NCBI GenBank assembly: GCA_944385765.1 | Contig: CALWYL010000002.1 | Coordinates: 1-64,000 of the forward strand | DNA: 64,000 nt | Reading direction: 5' to 3' | From: an uncultured Oscillospiraceae bacterium | GTDB taxonomy: Bacteria > Bacillota > Clostridia > Oscillospirales > Oscillospiraceae | Shown: piece after piece, positions 50,408 through 59,236 of the stretch | Numbering within the stretch: position 1 is the stretch's first letter | Layout: every line of letters begins with the position of its first letter | Notes under the pieces: generated by a model | Databases searched by the model: none | Told to the model about the DNA's origin: nothing | Seen by the model: the letters and a program-made list of their open reading frames with translations, nothing else | Made by a program: the position numbers and the translations under genes

Positions 50408-51289
50408 ATGAAAAAATACTTAGGCAACAAAGCGATGATTCTGGCGCTGATAGCGCCCACCATGATACTGATATGCGTCATGGTCCTCTACCCTCTGGTC
50501 ATACTGTTCACCAAGAGCTTCACCGAGTGGGACGGTCTCAACCCCTCCACTTTCAAGGGCATGGACAACTACATCCGGCTCTTCAAGGACCCCATCTTCT
50601 ACACCGGCTTACAAAACGGCATCATCTTCGCCCTGGTGCAGACCTGCATCCAGATTCCCGTGGCCACCCTGCTGGCCTTCGCCGTCAAGGACTCCGGCAG
50701 ATTTGAGAAGAAGTTCTTCCGCATCACCTACTATCTCCCCGCGGTGCTGTCCATAACCGTTGTCGCGCAGCTCTGGCTGTCCATGTACAACGCCGAGTAC
50801 GGCCTCATCAACAAGATTTTCGAGCTCATGGGCCTCGAATACCGCCAGAACTGGCTGGGCGACGGGGACTCCGGCATCGTGGCCATCGCCATAGTCAACA
50901 CCTGGCAGTTCACCGGCTACCAGTTCATTCTTTTGCTCTCCGCGGCCAACTCCATCCCCGAGCACTACTTCGAGGCCGCGCAGATAGACGGCTGCAGCAA
51001 GTTCAAGGCGCATCTGCGCATCACGCTGCCGCTGATGCAGGAGAGCTACAAATACTGCCTGATAATCGCCATCACCGGCGGCCTCAACGCCTTCGCCACC
51101 ATGAACATCATGACCGGCGGCGGTCCCGGCACCTCGACATACACCCTGACCTACCTCATGTACCGCTCCGCCTTCAAAGTCGGCAACTACGGTTACGGCT
51201 GCGCGTCCGCGATTATGCTGGTGGTCCAGTGCCTGATCGTCTCCATCATAATCAACAAGGCGGTCGCCCGTGAACGCATAATATACTGA
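50408..51289 (+). CDS. ABC sugar transporter permease (MalF/UgpA-like, CUT1)
   Basis: A 293-residue membrane protein with about six helices and the CUT1 EAA coupling motif EAAQIDGCSKFKAHLRITLP (about residues 190-209). The N-terminus MKKYLGNKAMILALIAPTMI leads straight into helix 1. It forms the channel with the next gene. No ATP-binding gene is present anywhere in this operon, so a shared MsmK-like ATPase from elsewhere in the genome is expected. Confidence 0.92.
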   Translation: MKKYLGNKAMILALIAPTMILICVMVLYPLVILFTKSFTEWDGLNPSTFKGMDNYIRLFKDPIFYTGLQNGIIFALVQTCIQIPVATLLAFAVKDSGRFEKKFFRITYYLPAVLSITVVAQLWLSMYNAEYGLINKIFELMGLEYRQNWLGDGDSGIVAIAIVNTWQFTGYQFILLLSAANSIPEHYFEAAQIDGCSKFKAHLRITLPLMQESYKYCLIIAITGGLNAFATMNIMTGGGPGTSTYTLTYLMYRSAFKVGNYGYGCASAIMLVVQCLIVSIIINKAVARERIIY

Positions 51290-51307
51290 GGAACGGGGGT
51301 CGCTGCA

Positions 51308-52162
51308 ATGACATTACAACATCATCACCGCAAACATTTCACTGTCGGCACCGTGTTCTTCAAATTCGTCCTCTACATATACGCGGTCGTCAACCTCTAC
51401 CCCATCATCTGGATGTTGTTCTACTCTTTCAAGGACAACATGGAGATTTTCACCACCAACCCCTTCGGCCCCCCGCAGACGCTGCGCTTTGAGAACTACG
51501 TCAAGGCCTGGGAGACCTTCAACCTGCCTGTCTACTTCATGAACAGCGTCAAGGTGACGGCGGCCGTCATAGTCTTTGTCATAGCTTTCTCCACCATGTT
51601 CGCCTACGCCACGGCGCGCATGCGCTTCCGCGGGCAGACCTTCCTGCGCGTACTCACCATGATAGGCCTCTTCCTTCCCCTGCAGTGCATCATGATACCC
51701 ATAGCCGTGCTGGTGCGCGACCTGCACATAAACAACACGCTCTGGGCCGTCATCGTGCCCTATACGGCCTTCAACCTCTCGTTCTCCATCATGGTGCTGT
51801 ACGGCTACATGCGCAGCCTGCCCTTTGAGCTCGAGGAGTCGGCCTGTCTGGACGGCGCGTCAATCTGGACCTGCTTTTTGCGGATAATCGTGCCGAACGT
51901 CAAGTCGGCCATAGCCACCGTGGCCATCTTCGTGTTCATGAGCGTCTGGAACGAGTACAACCTGGCGCTCATCCTGCTCACCCGCGACGAGCTCAAGACG
52001 CTCCCGCTGGGCCTGCTCTTCTTCCAGGGCGAGTACACCACCGACTGGGGTGCCATGGGCGCCACCATGGTCATCGCCAGCATACCCACCGTACTCGTCT
52101 ACACCCTTTTCAGCGCCCAGGTTGAAAAGGCGATGACTGTAAGCGGCGCGGTCAAGGGCTGA
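51308..52162 (+). CDS. ABC sugar transporter permease (MalG/UgpE-like, CUT1)
   Basis: The 284-residue partner permease with six helices and the EAA-type loop ESACLDGASIWTCFLRIIVP (about 178-197). It has a His-rich N-terminus (LQHHHRKHF) before helix 1. It lies 18 bases after the first permease gene, and the Gfo/Idh genes follow 46 bases later with their own strong ribosome site, so import and intracellular oxidation are on one message. Confidence 0.92.
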   Translation: MTLQHHHRKHFTVGTVFFKFVLYIYAVVNLYPIIWMLFYSFKDNMEIFTTNPFGPPQTLRFENYVKAWETFNLPVYFMNSVKVTAAVIVFVIAFSTMFAYATARMRFRGQTFLRVLTMIGLFLPLQCIMIPIAVLVRDLHINNTLWAVIVPYTAFNLSFSIMVLYGYMRSLPFELEESACLDGASIWTCFLRIIVPNVKSAIATVAIFVFMSVWNEYNLALILLTRDELKTLPLGLLFFQGEYTTDWGAMGATMVIASIPTVLVYTLFSAQVEKAMTVSGAVKG

Positions 52163-52208
52163 CACGCCCCGCGTTAAAGAAAAAATAAAACACAAGGAGG
52201 AAAATCCT

Positions 52209-53360
52209 ATGACTAAACTCGGTATCGGCGTGGCCGGCTGCGGCTCCACGGGCATACAGTCCGTTTGCCAGCACACGGTATTCCCCGATGAGTGCGACCT
52301 GGTCTACACCGCGGCGGTAATGGACCCCGTGCCCGGGCGCGCGAAATACGTGGCTGAAAAGTTCAATGTCCCCCACTACTACACCAGCTATGAGGAGCTG
52401 CTGGCCGACCCCACCGTCGATATCGTCACCCTGGCCTCGCCCATCGGCGTACATTTCGAGCAGGGCATGGCCGCCATCCACGCCGGCAAGCATGTGCACT
52501 TCAACAAGACCATGACCGTCTCCACCGAGGAGGCGACCATCATGATTGAGGAGGCCAAGAAGTACAACGTCAAGCTCGTCTCCTCCCCCGGCCAGATGAC
52601 CTCCCCCGCCCTGCGCCGCATGCGCAAGGCCATACTCACCGGCGAGATAGGCATCCCCAGCTGGACCATAGGCGGCTCCGAGGGCGTGCTCCTATGGCAC
52701 TGCTGGCAGCCCAACCGCGACCTTGGCGAGGGCATGCCCAAGATTGACCCCACCTGGTACTTCAAGCAGCCCGCCGGCGGCCCCATCTGGGACTGCACGG
52801 TCTACGCCCTGCACGCCATGACCGGCATCTACGGCCCTGCCAAGCGCGTCACCGCCCTCTCCGGCCAGCGCTACCACGACTATGAGTTCGACGGCAAGCA
52901 CATCGACTCCGAGGTCGACGACTCCACCCAGATGATACTCGACTTCGGCGACGCCTTCTTCGGCGTGGTCTACACCTCGCTCAAGGGCGACTTCGGCAAC
53001 CACAACGGCTTCAGCACCATCACCTTCGGCACCGAGGGCCGCATCATGGACGGCAAGATTGTGGGCCGCAACGGCGAGGTCCAGCTCTACGATCCCCAGA
53101 ATCTCGATTTGAAGTTCATCCGCGACAACATGGGCATGCCCCACCTGAACGACCACCAGGTCCGCCTGGGCGAGTCCCACATCTTCGAGGACATCAACCA
53201 GCTGGCCGACTGGATACTCAACGACATCCCGCCCTACGGCACCGTCGAGCACGCCCGCCACGTGATAGAGATTATCGAGGCCGCCTACAAGTCCGCCGAG
53301 ACCGGGCACGTGGTCGACCTGCACACCACCTTCGAGCCCCTGCCGCTCGAGAGGCTCTGA
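52209..53360 (+). CDS. Gfo/Idh/MocA-like protein with altered catalytic motif
   Basis: A 383-residue Gfo/Idh fold protein: N-terminal GVAGCGSTGIQS (7-18) for NAD(P) and a C-terminal sugar-binding domain. The family's EKP motif reads NKT (99-101): the lysine stays, but Glu and Pro are lost. The usual DxGxHxxD reads DCTVYALH. The chemistry may therefore differ from a plain dehydrogenase, or the protein may act in elimination/hydration as suggested for other unusual members. The ATG follows AAGGAGG. It is the fourth gene of the operon and precedes a TIM-barrel protein and two canonical Gfo/Idh proteins. Confidence 0.8.
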   Translation: MTKLGIGVAGCGSTGIQSVCQHTVFPDECDLVYTAAVMDPVPGRAKYVAEKFNVPHYYTSYEELLADPTVDIVTLASPIGVHFEQGMAAIHAGKHVHFNKTMTVSTEEATIMIEEAKKYNVKLVSSPGQMTSPALRRMRKAILTGEIGIPSWTIGGSEGVLLWHCWQPNRDLGEGMPKIDPTWYFKQPAGGPIWDCTVYALHAMTGIYGPAKRVTALSGQRYHDYEFDGKHIDSEVDDSTQMILDFGDAFFGVVYTSLKGDFGNHNGFSTITFGTEGRIMDGKIVGRNGEVQLYDPQNLDLKFIRDNMGMPHLNDHQVRLGESHIFEDINQLADWILNDIPPYGTVEHARHVIEIIEAAYKSAETGHVVDLHTTFEPLPLERL

Positions 53361-53382
53361 GAGGCACCGGGAGGCTGAGCCG

Positions 53383-54369
53383 ATGAACAACAGCTTCAAT
53401 TTCAAAGTTGGCTTCCAGCAGTTCGCCAACCGCTGCCCCGAGAGCCTGAAGCCCGGCCGCGACTCCTTCATCTGGTACATAGAGGAGTGCAAGCGCATGG
53501 GTGCCCACTCGCTCTCCATGATGCCCGTGCCCCGTATACCGGAGGACGAGAAGTACGACGGGGGCTACCTGGCCTTTGAGGACATGGGCTACGTGCGCGA
53601 GATGGCCGCCCTCGCCAAGGAGGCGGACGTCCACTACGTGGTCTACTGCATTCCCGGCATGAGCCTGGCCGGGCTGCCGCACCCCGCCACCGGTGAGATG
53701 GGCATGCCCCCCGCCGAGGCCCGCAAGTATCTGGACAAGATAATCGAGATTTGCGAGATTTTCGGCGCCGACACCCTGGGCGGCGGCTACGGCAAGCTGG
53801 AGGTCAAGTACAGCCGCTACAACAAGGACGTCAAGTTCGAGGATGTCAAGAAGTTCGTCGTGGCCAATATGCGCGAGCTGGGCCGGGCCCTGGAGGGCAC
53901 CAACATCATGATGGCCTATGAGAACCACTGCGACTTCACCGGCAAGGAGATAGCCGGTATCCTGGAGGAGATAGACCACCCCAACATCGGCGGCATGTTC
54001 GACATCGGCAACGGCGCGGTAATCTGCTGCGACCCCATGGCCGACGTGGAGTATCTCGCCCCCTGGGCCGTGGCCGCGCACTTCAAGGACTTCAAGGTCG
54101 TGAACAACCCCGTGTTTGAGCATCTCTGGCAGGACATGCCCATGATATTCAAGGGCTGCTGCCTGGGCGAGGGCATCATCGACTTCGACGTGATAATGCA
54201 TGCCATCTGCGCGCAGGCCAAGCGCAAGGAAAATATGATACTCATGGCGGAGCCCGCCTTCATCCTGCCCGAGCAGCACTACAACTGCCTGGAGGAGATG
54301 CACGAGTTCGACAGGAAGTGCACCTATCAGTTCGTGAACTTCATGCAGGAGCTGGTAGCCCGCTATTGA
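53383..54369 (+). CDS. Sugar phosphate isomerase/epimerase (TIM barrel)
   Basis: A 328-residue xylose-isomerase-like TIM barrel with expected ligands Glu180 (MAYENH), Asp207 (MFDIGNG), His233 (AAHFKD) and Glu290 (LMAEPA). It may epimerise, isomerise or eliminate across 3-oxo sugars made by the neighbouring oxidoreductases. The ATG has GGGAGG. The stop is 17 bases before the next start, so the operon is tightly packed. The set of three Gfo/Idh proteins with one TIM-barrel protein matches gene sets seen in oxidation-based glycoside breakdown. Confidence 0.82.
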   Translation: MNNSFNFKVGFQQFANRCPESLKPGRDSFIWYIEECKRMGAHSLSMMPVPRIPEDEKYDGGYLAFEDMGYVREMAALAKEADVHYVVYCIPGMSLAGLPHPATGEMGMPPAEARKYLDKIIEICEIFGADTLGGGYGKLEVKYSRYNKDVKFEDVKKFVVANMRELGRALEGTNIMMAYENHCDFTGKEIAGILEEIDHPNIGGMFDIGNGAVICCDPMADVEYLAPWAVAAHFKDFKVVNNPVFEHLWQDMPMIFKGCCLGEGIIDFDVIMHAICAQAKRKENMILMAEPAFILPEQHYNCLEEMHEFDRKCTYQFVNFMQELVARY

Positions 54370-54386
54370 GCCCCGGAGGTAACTAT

Positions 54387-55412
54387 ATGAAAATAATCCA
54401 GGTGGGCTATGGCTACTGGGGCGAGAGCTGGCTCCAGTTCATAGCCGACGACCCCAACTCCGAGCTGGCAGCCCTGGTCGTCAGGACGCCGGAGACGCTG
54501 AAAAAGGCCCAGGACAAGTGGGGCCTGAGAGACGACATGTGCTTCACCGACTATGACAAGGCCCTCGAGCTGGAGGCCGACCTGGTGGTGATAGTCATGC
54601 CGCATTACGCGCACATCGACTTCGCCAAAAAGGCCGTGCTCGCCGGCAAGGACGTGCTGATAGAAAAGCCCCTCTGCGACGACCTCGACGAGGCCAAGGA
54701 GTTCGCCGAGTGGATGAAGGGCCGCAAGGAGCGCGTGTTCGTCAGCCAGAACTACCGCTACCGCGACGAGCTGTGGCAGATTCGCCACGGCATCAACAAC
54801 GGCGAGCTGGGCGAGCTGCAGTTCGTGGAGCTGGACTACAGGACAGGCATGACCACCGACCCGCAGGAGCACGTCTGGAACATCCAGGGCTGGCGCGGCA
54901 AGCAGGCCTGCATGCAGGCCTATGAGGTCTGCATCCACCACTTCGACATGTTCCGTTTCCTCACCGGCTCCAATGTGAAGAGCCTCTATGCCGACGGCTG
55001 GAACCCCAAGTGGGCCATCACCCACGGCCCCGAGTCCTTCTTCGTCAACCTGGAGTTTGAGAACGGAGCGCACATCCTCTTTTCCAACCACATGAGCTCT
55101 GTGGGCGCGCCCACCGAGTTCCAGGGCAACTGGCAGGTCCAGTGCAGCCGCGGACTGGTCACCTGGCGCGGCCCCGAGGGCCTCAAGCTCTACCCCGCCT
55201 CAGACCATCCGGGCGTCATCCCCAGCGCCGCCGAGAGCGGCTGCCCCGGCTTCGACCGGGCCGGCGTCCTCGCCGAGCTGCACAAGGCCCGCGCCGGGCA
55301 GCCCTCCACCCTGCCCACTCTGGAGGACAACCTCTACAGTCTGGCCATAGCCACCGCCGTGCTCCTCTCCGCGAAAGAGCACCGCGTGGTGGAGATGTCC
55401 GAGCTGATTTGA
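54387..55412 (+). CDS. Gfo/Idh/MocA family oxidoreductase
   Basis: A 341-residue oxidoreductase with an N-terminal YGYWGESW loop (9-15) instead of the usual GxGxxG spacing, EKP at 93-95, and CIHHFDMFRFLTG in the C-terminal domain providing the catalytic His and Asp. The frame is open from 54318, inside the previous gene, but the ATG at 54387 has GGAGGT seven bases upstream. It is one of three Gfo/Idh proteins in the operon; its partner reaction and substrate cannot be assigned. Confidence 0.87.
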   Translation: MKIIQVGYGYWGESWLQFIADDPNSELAALVVRTPETLKKAQDKWGLRDDMCFTDYDKALELEADLVVIVMPHYAHIDFAKKAVLAGKDVLIEKPLCDDLDEAKEFAEWMKGRKERVFVSQNYRYRDELWQIRHGINNGELGELQFVELDYRTGMTTDPQEHVWNIQGWRGKQACMQAYEVCIHHFDMFRFLTGSNVKSLYADGWNPKWAITHGPESFFVNLEFENGAHILFSNHMSSVGAPTEFQGNWQVQCSRGLVTWRGPEGLKLYPASDHPGVIPSAAESGCPGFDRAGVLAELHKARAGQPSTLPTLEDNLYSLAIATAVLLSAKEHRVVEMSELI

Positions 55413-55434
55413 AATCACCGGGAGGTCATAGACG

Positions 55435-56481
55435 ATGAAACTTGCCATAATAGGCGCAGGGCTCGTAGCCAAGACCTTTCACATCCCCGCGTTCCTCAAC
55501 TGCCCCGGGGTGGAGATCACCGCGATCTATGACCGTAAGGAGGCCAAGGCCCAGGCCTTGGCCTCTCCCCTGGGCGCCGCGGTTTACACGGACTACGACA
55601 GGCTCCTCGCCGAGAGCGGCGTGGACGCCGTCTCCATCTGCACCCGCACGGACATGCACTGCTCCATGGCCGTCGCCGCCGCCAAAGCCGGGAAGCACGT
55701 CTTTCTGGAGAAGCCCATGGCCATGAGCGCGGCCGAGGCGGAGGAGATTTGCCGCGCCGTGGAGGAAAACGGCGTCATCTTCATGCTGGGTATGCTCAAC
55801 CGCTTCCGCACGGAGGCGATGATAATCAACGACCGCCGCGAGCGCGGGCTGATGGGCGAGATTTACCACGCCGACGCCCGCTGGATACGCCGCCGCGGCG
55901 TCCCCGCCAACCCCTGGTTCTCCCAGAAGGAGCTCTCCGGCGGCGGCGCGGCGCTGGACATAGGCGTACACACCATAGACCTCGCCTGGTACCTCATGGG
56001 CTGCCCCCGCCCGCTCTCCGTCAGCGCCATGGCCCACAAGCGCCTCGGCGCGGCCCGGGCCAAGGGGCTCTCCAGCTGGGGCACCGCCGAGCCGGCCTCC
56101 GGCGCCATCGACGTGGAGGAGGCCGCGGCGGCCTTCATCCGCTTTGAGGGCGAAAAGAGCATGACCGTCACCGTCAGCTGGGCCATAAACGGCCCCGACG
56201 AGGACTTCAACTTCAAGCTCTACGGCACCCGCGAGGGCGCCAGCCTAAACCCCTTCACCATCTACAGCATGGACGACGGCTACTGCACTGAGATAAACCC
56301 CGTATTCACCCGCGAGGACGCCTGGGTGGAGGGTTTCGCCAATGAGACGGCGCATTTCGCCGACTGTGTGGCCCGGCATTGCCAGCCCATAACCTCCGCG
56401 GAGAACTGCCTCAGCGTCCAGCGGATGATAGAGGCCATATACGAATCTGACCGTCTCGGCCGCGAAGTGCGGCTCGACTGA
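55435..56481 (+). CDS. Gfo/Idh/MocA family oxidoreductase
   Basis: A 348-residue, fully canonical member: IIGAGLVAKTFH (5-16) for NAD(P), EKP at 92-94, and LDIGVHTIDLAW with the catalytic His and Asp. Of the three Gfo/Idh proteins in the operon, this one and that at 54387 keep the catalytic set. One oxidising and one reducing enzyme would regenerate cofactor within a closed pathway, which is inference. It lies 22 bases after the previous gene with GGGAGG, and 11 bases before the GH13 gene. Confidence 0.88.
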   Translation: MKLAIIGAGLVAKTFHIPAFLNCPGVEITAIYDRKEAKAQALASPLGAAVYTDYDRLLAESGVDAVSICTRTDMHCSMAVAAAKAGKHVFLEKPMAMSAAEAEEICRAVEENGVIFMLGMLNRFRTEAMIINDRRERGLMGEIYHADARWIRRRGVPANPWFSQKELSGGGAALDIGVHTIDLAWYLMGCPRPLSVSAMAHKRLGAARAKGLSSWGTAEPASGAIDVEEAAAAFIRFEGEKSMTVTVSWAINGPDEDFNFKLYGTREGASLNPFTIYSMDDGYCTEINPVFTREDAWVEGFANETAHFADCVARHCQPITSAENCLSVQRMIEAIYESDRLGREVRLD

Positions 56482-56492
56482 GGAGGACAAGA

Positions 56493-58172
56493 ATGGAACT
56501 GAACCGCCACTGGTGGAAGGAGTGCGTATTCTACCAGATTTACCCCCGCAGCTTCCAGGATTCCAACGGCGACGGCATGGGCGATTTGCGCGGCATAATC
56601 AACCGTGTGGACCACCTGGTCGAGCTCGGCATAGGGGCCATCTGGCTCGGCCCGGTGTTCAAGTCCCCCAATGACGACATGGGCTACGACATCGCCGACT
56701 ACCGCGACATCATGGAGCAGTTCGGCACCATGGCCGACTGGGAGGAGCTGCGCGACAAGCTGCACGCGAACGGCATAAAGATACTCGTCGACCTGGTGGT
56801 GAACCACACCAGCGACGAGCACCCCTGGTTCGTGGAGGCCCGCAAGTCCAGGGACAACGCCTACCACGACTACTACATCTGGCGTCCCGGCCGCGACGGC
56901 CGCGAGCCGAACAACTGGGCCTCTTTCTTCACCCCCTCGGCCTGGGAGTACAACGAGGCCACGGATGAGTACTATCTGCACCTCTTCTCCAAGAAGCAGC
57001 CCGATCTCAACTGGCACAACCCGGCCGTCCGCGAGGAGGTCTACGACCTCATGTCCTGGTGGCTGGACAAGGGCGCCGACGGCTTCCGCATGGACGTCAT
57101 AAACCTGCTCTGCAAGACCGACGGCCTGCCCGACGCCTCCGGCCCCGTGGACATGAACGGCTATGTGTTCCCCACGGAGCACATGTGCGACCGCCCGCCC
57201 ATACACGAGTACCTGCAGGAGATGGCCAAGCGCGTCTATGCCGACAAGGACATCTTCACGGTGGGCGAGTGCATAGCCCTCACCACCGAGGAGGGCTGCA
57301 GGTACACGGCCGGCAAAAAGCACGAGATAGACGCCGTGTTCTCCTTCGCCCACATAGACATGGACGGCCAGCCCCTCGGCAAGTGGTACTACCGCCCCTG
57401 GAAGCTGCCCGAGCTCAAGAGCCGCCTCTTCGAGTGGCAGCACGCCCTCAAGGACGGCTGGCTCGGCCTCTTCTGGTCGAACCAGGACCAGCCCCGGGCG
57501 CTCTCCCGCTTCGGCACCACGGGCAAATACCGCTTCCGCTGCGCCAAGATGCTCGGCATCATACTGCACAACCTGCGCGGCACGCCCTTCGTCTACCAGG
57601 GCGAGGAACTGGGCATGGTGAACGTCCCCTGGACCTCCACCGACCAGCTGCGCGACGTGGAGAGCCTCAACTTCGTGGCCAACTGCCGCCGCACCGGCGC
57701 CGGGGACGAGTTCATGTGGGACGCGGTGCACCGCAAGGCGCGCGACAACGCCCGCACGCCCATGCCCTGGGACGACTCGCCCAACGGCGGCTTCACCACG
57801 GGCGAGCCCTGGATAATGCTCAACCCCGATTATCCCCAGGTCAACGTGGCCGCCGCCAAGCGCGACCCCAACTCGGTGTTCTACTTCTACAAGAAGCTCA
57901 TCGAGCTGCGCAAGGGCAACCTCATCATGCCCTACGGCGAGCCCACGCTCCTTCTGCCGGAGGACGAGCAGGTGTTCGCCTATGAGAAGCGCCTGGACGG
58001 TGAGCACTGGCTGATTGCCGGCAACTTCAGCGACGAGGCCGTCGAGCGGCCTCTCAGCTGCCTTGTTCCCGGCTCCGAGCTGATACTCTCCAACGTCTCC
58101 GAGAAGCTGGAGGCCGACGGCGTGCTGCGCCTGCAGCCCTGGGAGGGCGTCATCATCCGCCTGTCGGAATAA
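56493..58172 (+). CDS. GH13 alpha-glucosidase (oligo-1,6-glucosidase/trehalose-6-phosphate hydrolase type)
   Basis: A 559-residue cytoplasmic GH13 enzyme. It has a calcium-site-like DSNGDGMGDL (23-32), region I DLVVNHTS, nucleophile Asp201 in GFRMDVIN, acid/base Glu259 in TVGECIAL, and transition-state Asp332 in SNQDQPR. The last motif is normally NHD; here Gln331 replaces the conserved His. The residue after the nucleophile is Val202, the state associated with alpha-1,6 rather than alpha-1,4 preference. It hydrolyses the terminal alpha-glucosidic bond of short saccharides or their phosphates. It is the last gene of the CUT1 operon, before a strong terminator. Confidence 0.9.
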   Translation: MELNRHWWKECVFYQIYPRSFQDSNGDGMGDLRGIINRVDHLVELGIGAIWLGPVFKSPNDDMGYDIADYRDIMEQFGTMADWEELRDKLHANGIKILVDLVVNHTSDEHPWFVEARKSRDNAYHDYYIWRPGRDGREPNNWASFFTPSAWEYNEATDEYYLHLFSKKQPDLNWHNPAVREEVYDLMSWWLDKGADGFRMDVINLLCKTDGLPDASGPVDMNGYVFPTEHMCDRPPIHEYLQEMAKRVYADKDIFTVGECIALTTEEGCRYTAGKKHEIDAVFSFAHIDMDGQPLGKWYYRPWKLPELKSRLFEWQHALKDGWLGLFWSNQDQPRALSRFGTTGKYRFRCAKMLGIILHNLRGTPFVYQGEELGMVNVPWTSTDQLRDVESLNFVANCRRTGAGDEFMWDAVHRKARDNARTPMPWDDSPNGGFTTGEPWIMLNPDYPQVNVAAAKRDPNSVFYFYKKLIELRKGNLIMPYGEPTLLLPEDEQVFAYEKRLDGEHWLIAGNFSDEAVERPLSCLVPGSELILSNVSEKLEADGVLRLQPWEGVIIRLSE

Positions 58173-58185
58173 CCTCCCAATATAA

Positions 58186-58217
58186 ATGCCCCGCCCGTGC
58201 CGGGCGGGGCATTTTTT
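58186..58217 (+). terminator. Strong rho-independent terminator of the CUT1/Gfo-Idh/GH13 operon
   Basis: ATGCCCCGCCCG (58186-58197) pairs with CGGGCGGGGCAT (58201-58212) over TGC, followed by TTTTT. It lies 13 bases after the GH13 stop. Confidence 0.9.
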
Positions 58218-58247
58218 GTCCTCTGTCCGCGCGAGAGATATGAAGAA

Positions 58248-58279
58248 CACCGGCAGGCGCTTCAAAGCGCCTGCCGGTG
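58248..58279 (-). terminator. Terminator of the SLH-protein operon
   Basis: CACCGGCAGGCGC (58248-58260) pairs with the matching arm ending at 58279, about 24 bases after the SLH gene stop on the minus strand. A TGTTCTTC tail follows. Confidence 0.7.
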
Positions 58280-58302
58280 CGTTTTATCTGTTCGTCCCTC
58301 TC

Positions 58303-59205
58303 TCAGTCGCCGTAGGCCCCGGCCCACTCGGCCTCCAGGGCGCTCCAGTTGAGCTCGGGGAGTTTTTCAGTCCACTCCTCCGTCTCCTCGTCCTCGTCCA
58401 GCCAGTCGTAATCGTGGTTGTTCGTGGCCTCCTGGATGGCGGCATAGTACCAGGCGCCGGTGTCGGCGTTGTCGGACCAGACGTTCATCTCATCGGCCGG
58501 CAGCAGATGGTCCACATGCGGGGCCCTGCCCAGCGTGCGGTTCACTATGGTGCAGGCCTCGGCCCTGGTGATGCTGTTGTTGGGCAGGAAGGTGCCGTCC
58601 TCATAGCCGCCCACCAGGCCCAGCTCCACGCCGTTGGCCACGGCGGAGGCAAACCAGTCGTTCGCCCTCACGTCGCTGAAGCTGCCGTCGTAGGCGGCGT
58701 CCGCCTCGGCGAAAAAGCCGGTGGCTATCTTGGTGAACTCCGCGCGGGTGATGCTGGAGTCGGGGTGGAAGGTGCCGTCCTCATAGCCGCCCAGCACCCC
58801 CATGTTGCAGAGCGTGGACACGGCGGTGTTGTACCATGCGTTGGGCGCCACGTCTTTGAAGTCGTTTTTGTCGCTCCAGAACTCCTCCCGGGCCTCGTCG
58901 GTGAGCAGGCGGTAGAATATGGTCGCCACCTCGGCGCGGGTGATGTTGCCCTGCGGGCGCACGGTGCCGTCCTCATAGCCCACTATGTAGCCAAAGTGGT
59001 CCTCCGTGTTCAGCGGGAACTCATCCTCCTCGACGGGCACCACGATGACCGGAGTATCGGGCACCACAGGGTCCCGGAAGTCCTCGGAGCCGCCCGTTAT
59101 CTCGCCGGTGATGCCGCCGGCATCGGCGGCAAAAGCCGCCGTGCCGAGGCTGAGGACGAGCGCCAGCGCCAGAACTATGCTTGTCAGATATCTCAGTTTA
59201 CGCAA
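58303..59205 (-). CDS. Secreted S-layer-homology (SLH) protein
   Basis: A 300-residue exported protein with a signal peptide (1-27, ending AAFAA), a short linker, then three SLH repeats (about 65-125, 126-190 and 191-255), each with the G-x-x-x-G-Y-E-D-G-T and ITRAE cores that bind pyruvylated secondary cell-wall polymer. An acidic C-terminal tail (DYDWLDEDEETEEW) follows. It has no other domain, so it may serve as an anchor or be part of the surface layer. It starts with TTG (59203-59205) nine bases after AAGGAG. It lies 31 bases after the giant MBG-repeat gene, so the two are one operon. Confidence 0.88.
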   Translation of the reverse strand: MRKLRYLTSIVLALALVLSLGTAAFAADAGGITGEITGGSEDFRDPVVPDTPVIVVPVEEDEFPLNTEDHFGYIVGYEDGTVRPQGNITRAEVATIFYRLLTDEAREEFWSDKNDFKDVAPNAWYNTAVSTLCNMGVLGGYEDGTFHPDSSITRAEFTKIATGFFAEADAAYDGSFSDVRANDWFASAVANGVELGLVGGYEDGTFLPNNSITRAEACTIVNRTLGRAPHVDHLLPADEMNVWSDNADTGAWYYAAIQEATNNHDYDWLDEDEETEEWTEKLPELNWSALEAEWAGAYGD

Positions 59206-59236
59206 GTGCTGTCACTCCTTTTCGTCTGTCAGGTAT

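Noticed and set aside
58540-58990. Short direct repeats at the DNA level
   Set aside because: They reflect the repeated GYEDGT cores of the SLH domains, not a CRISPR array or other repeat element.
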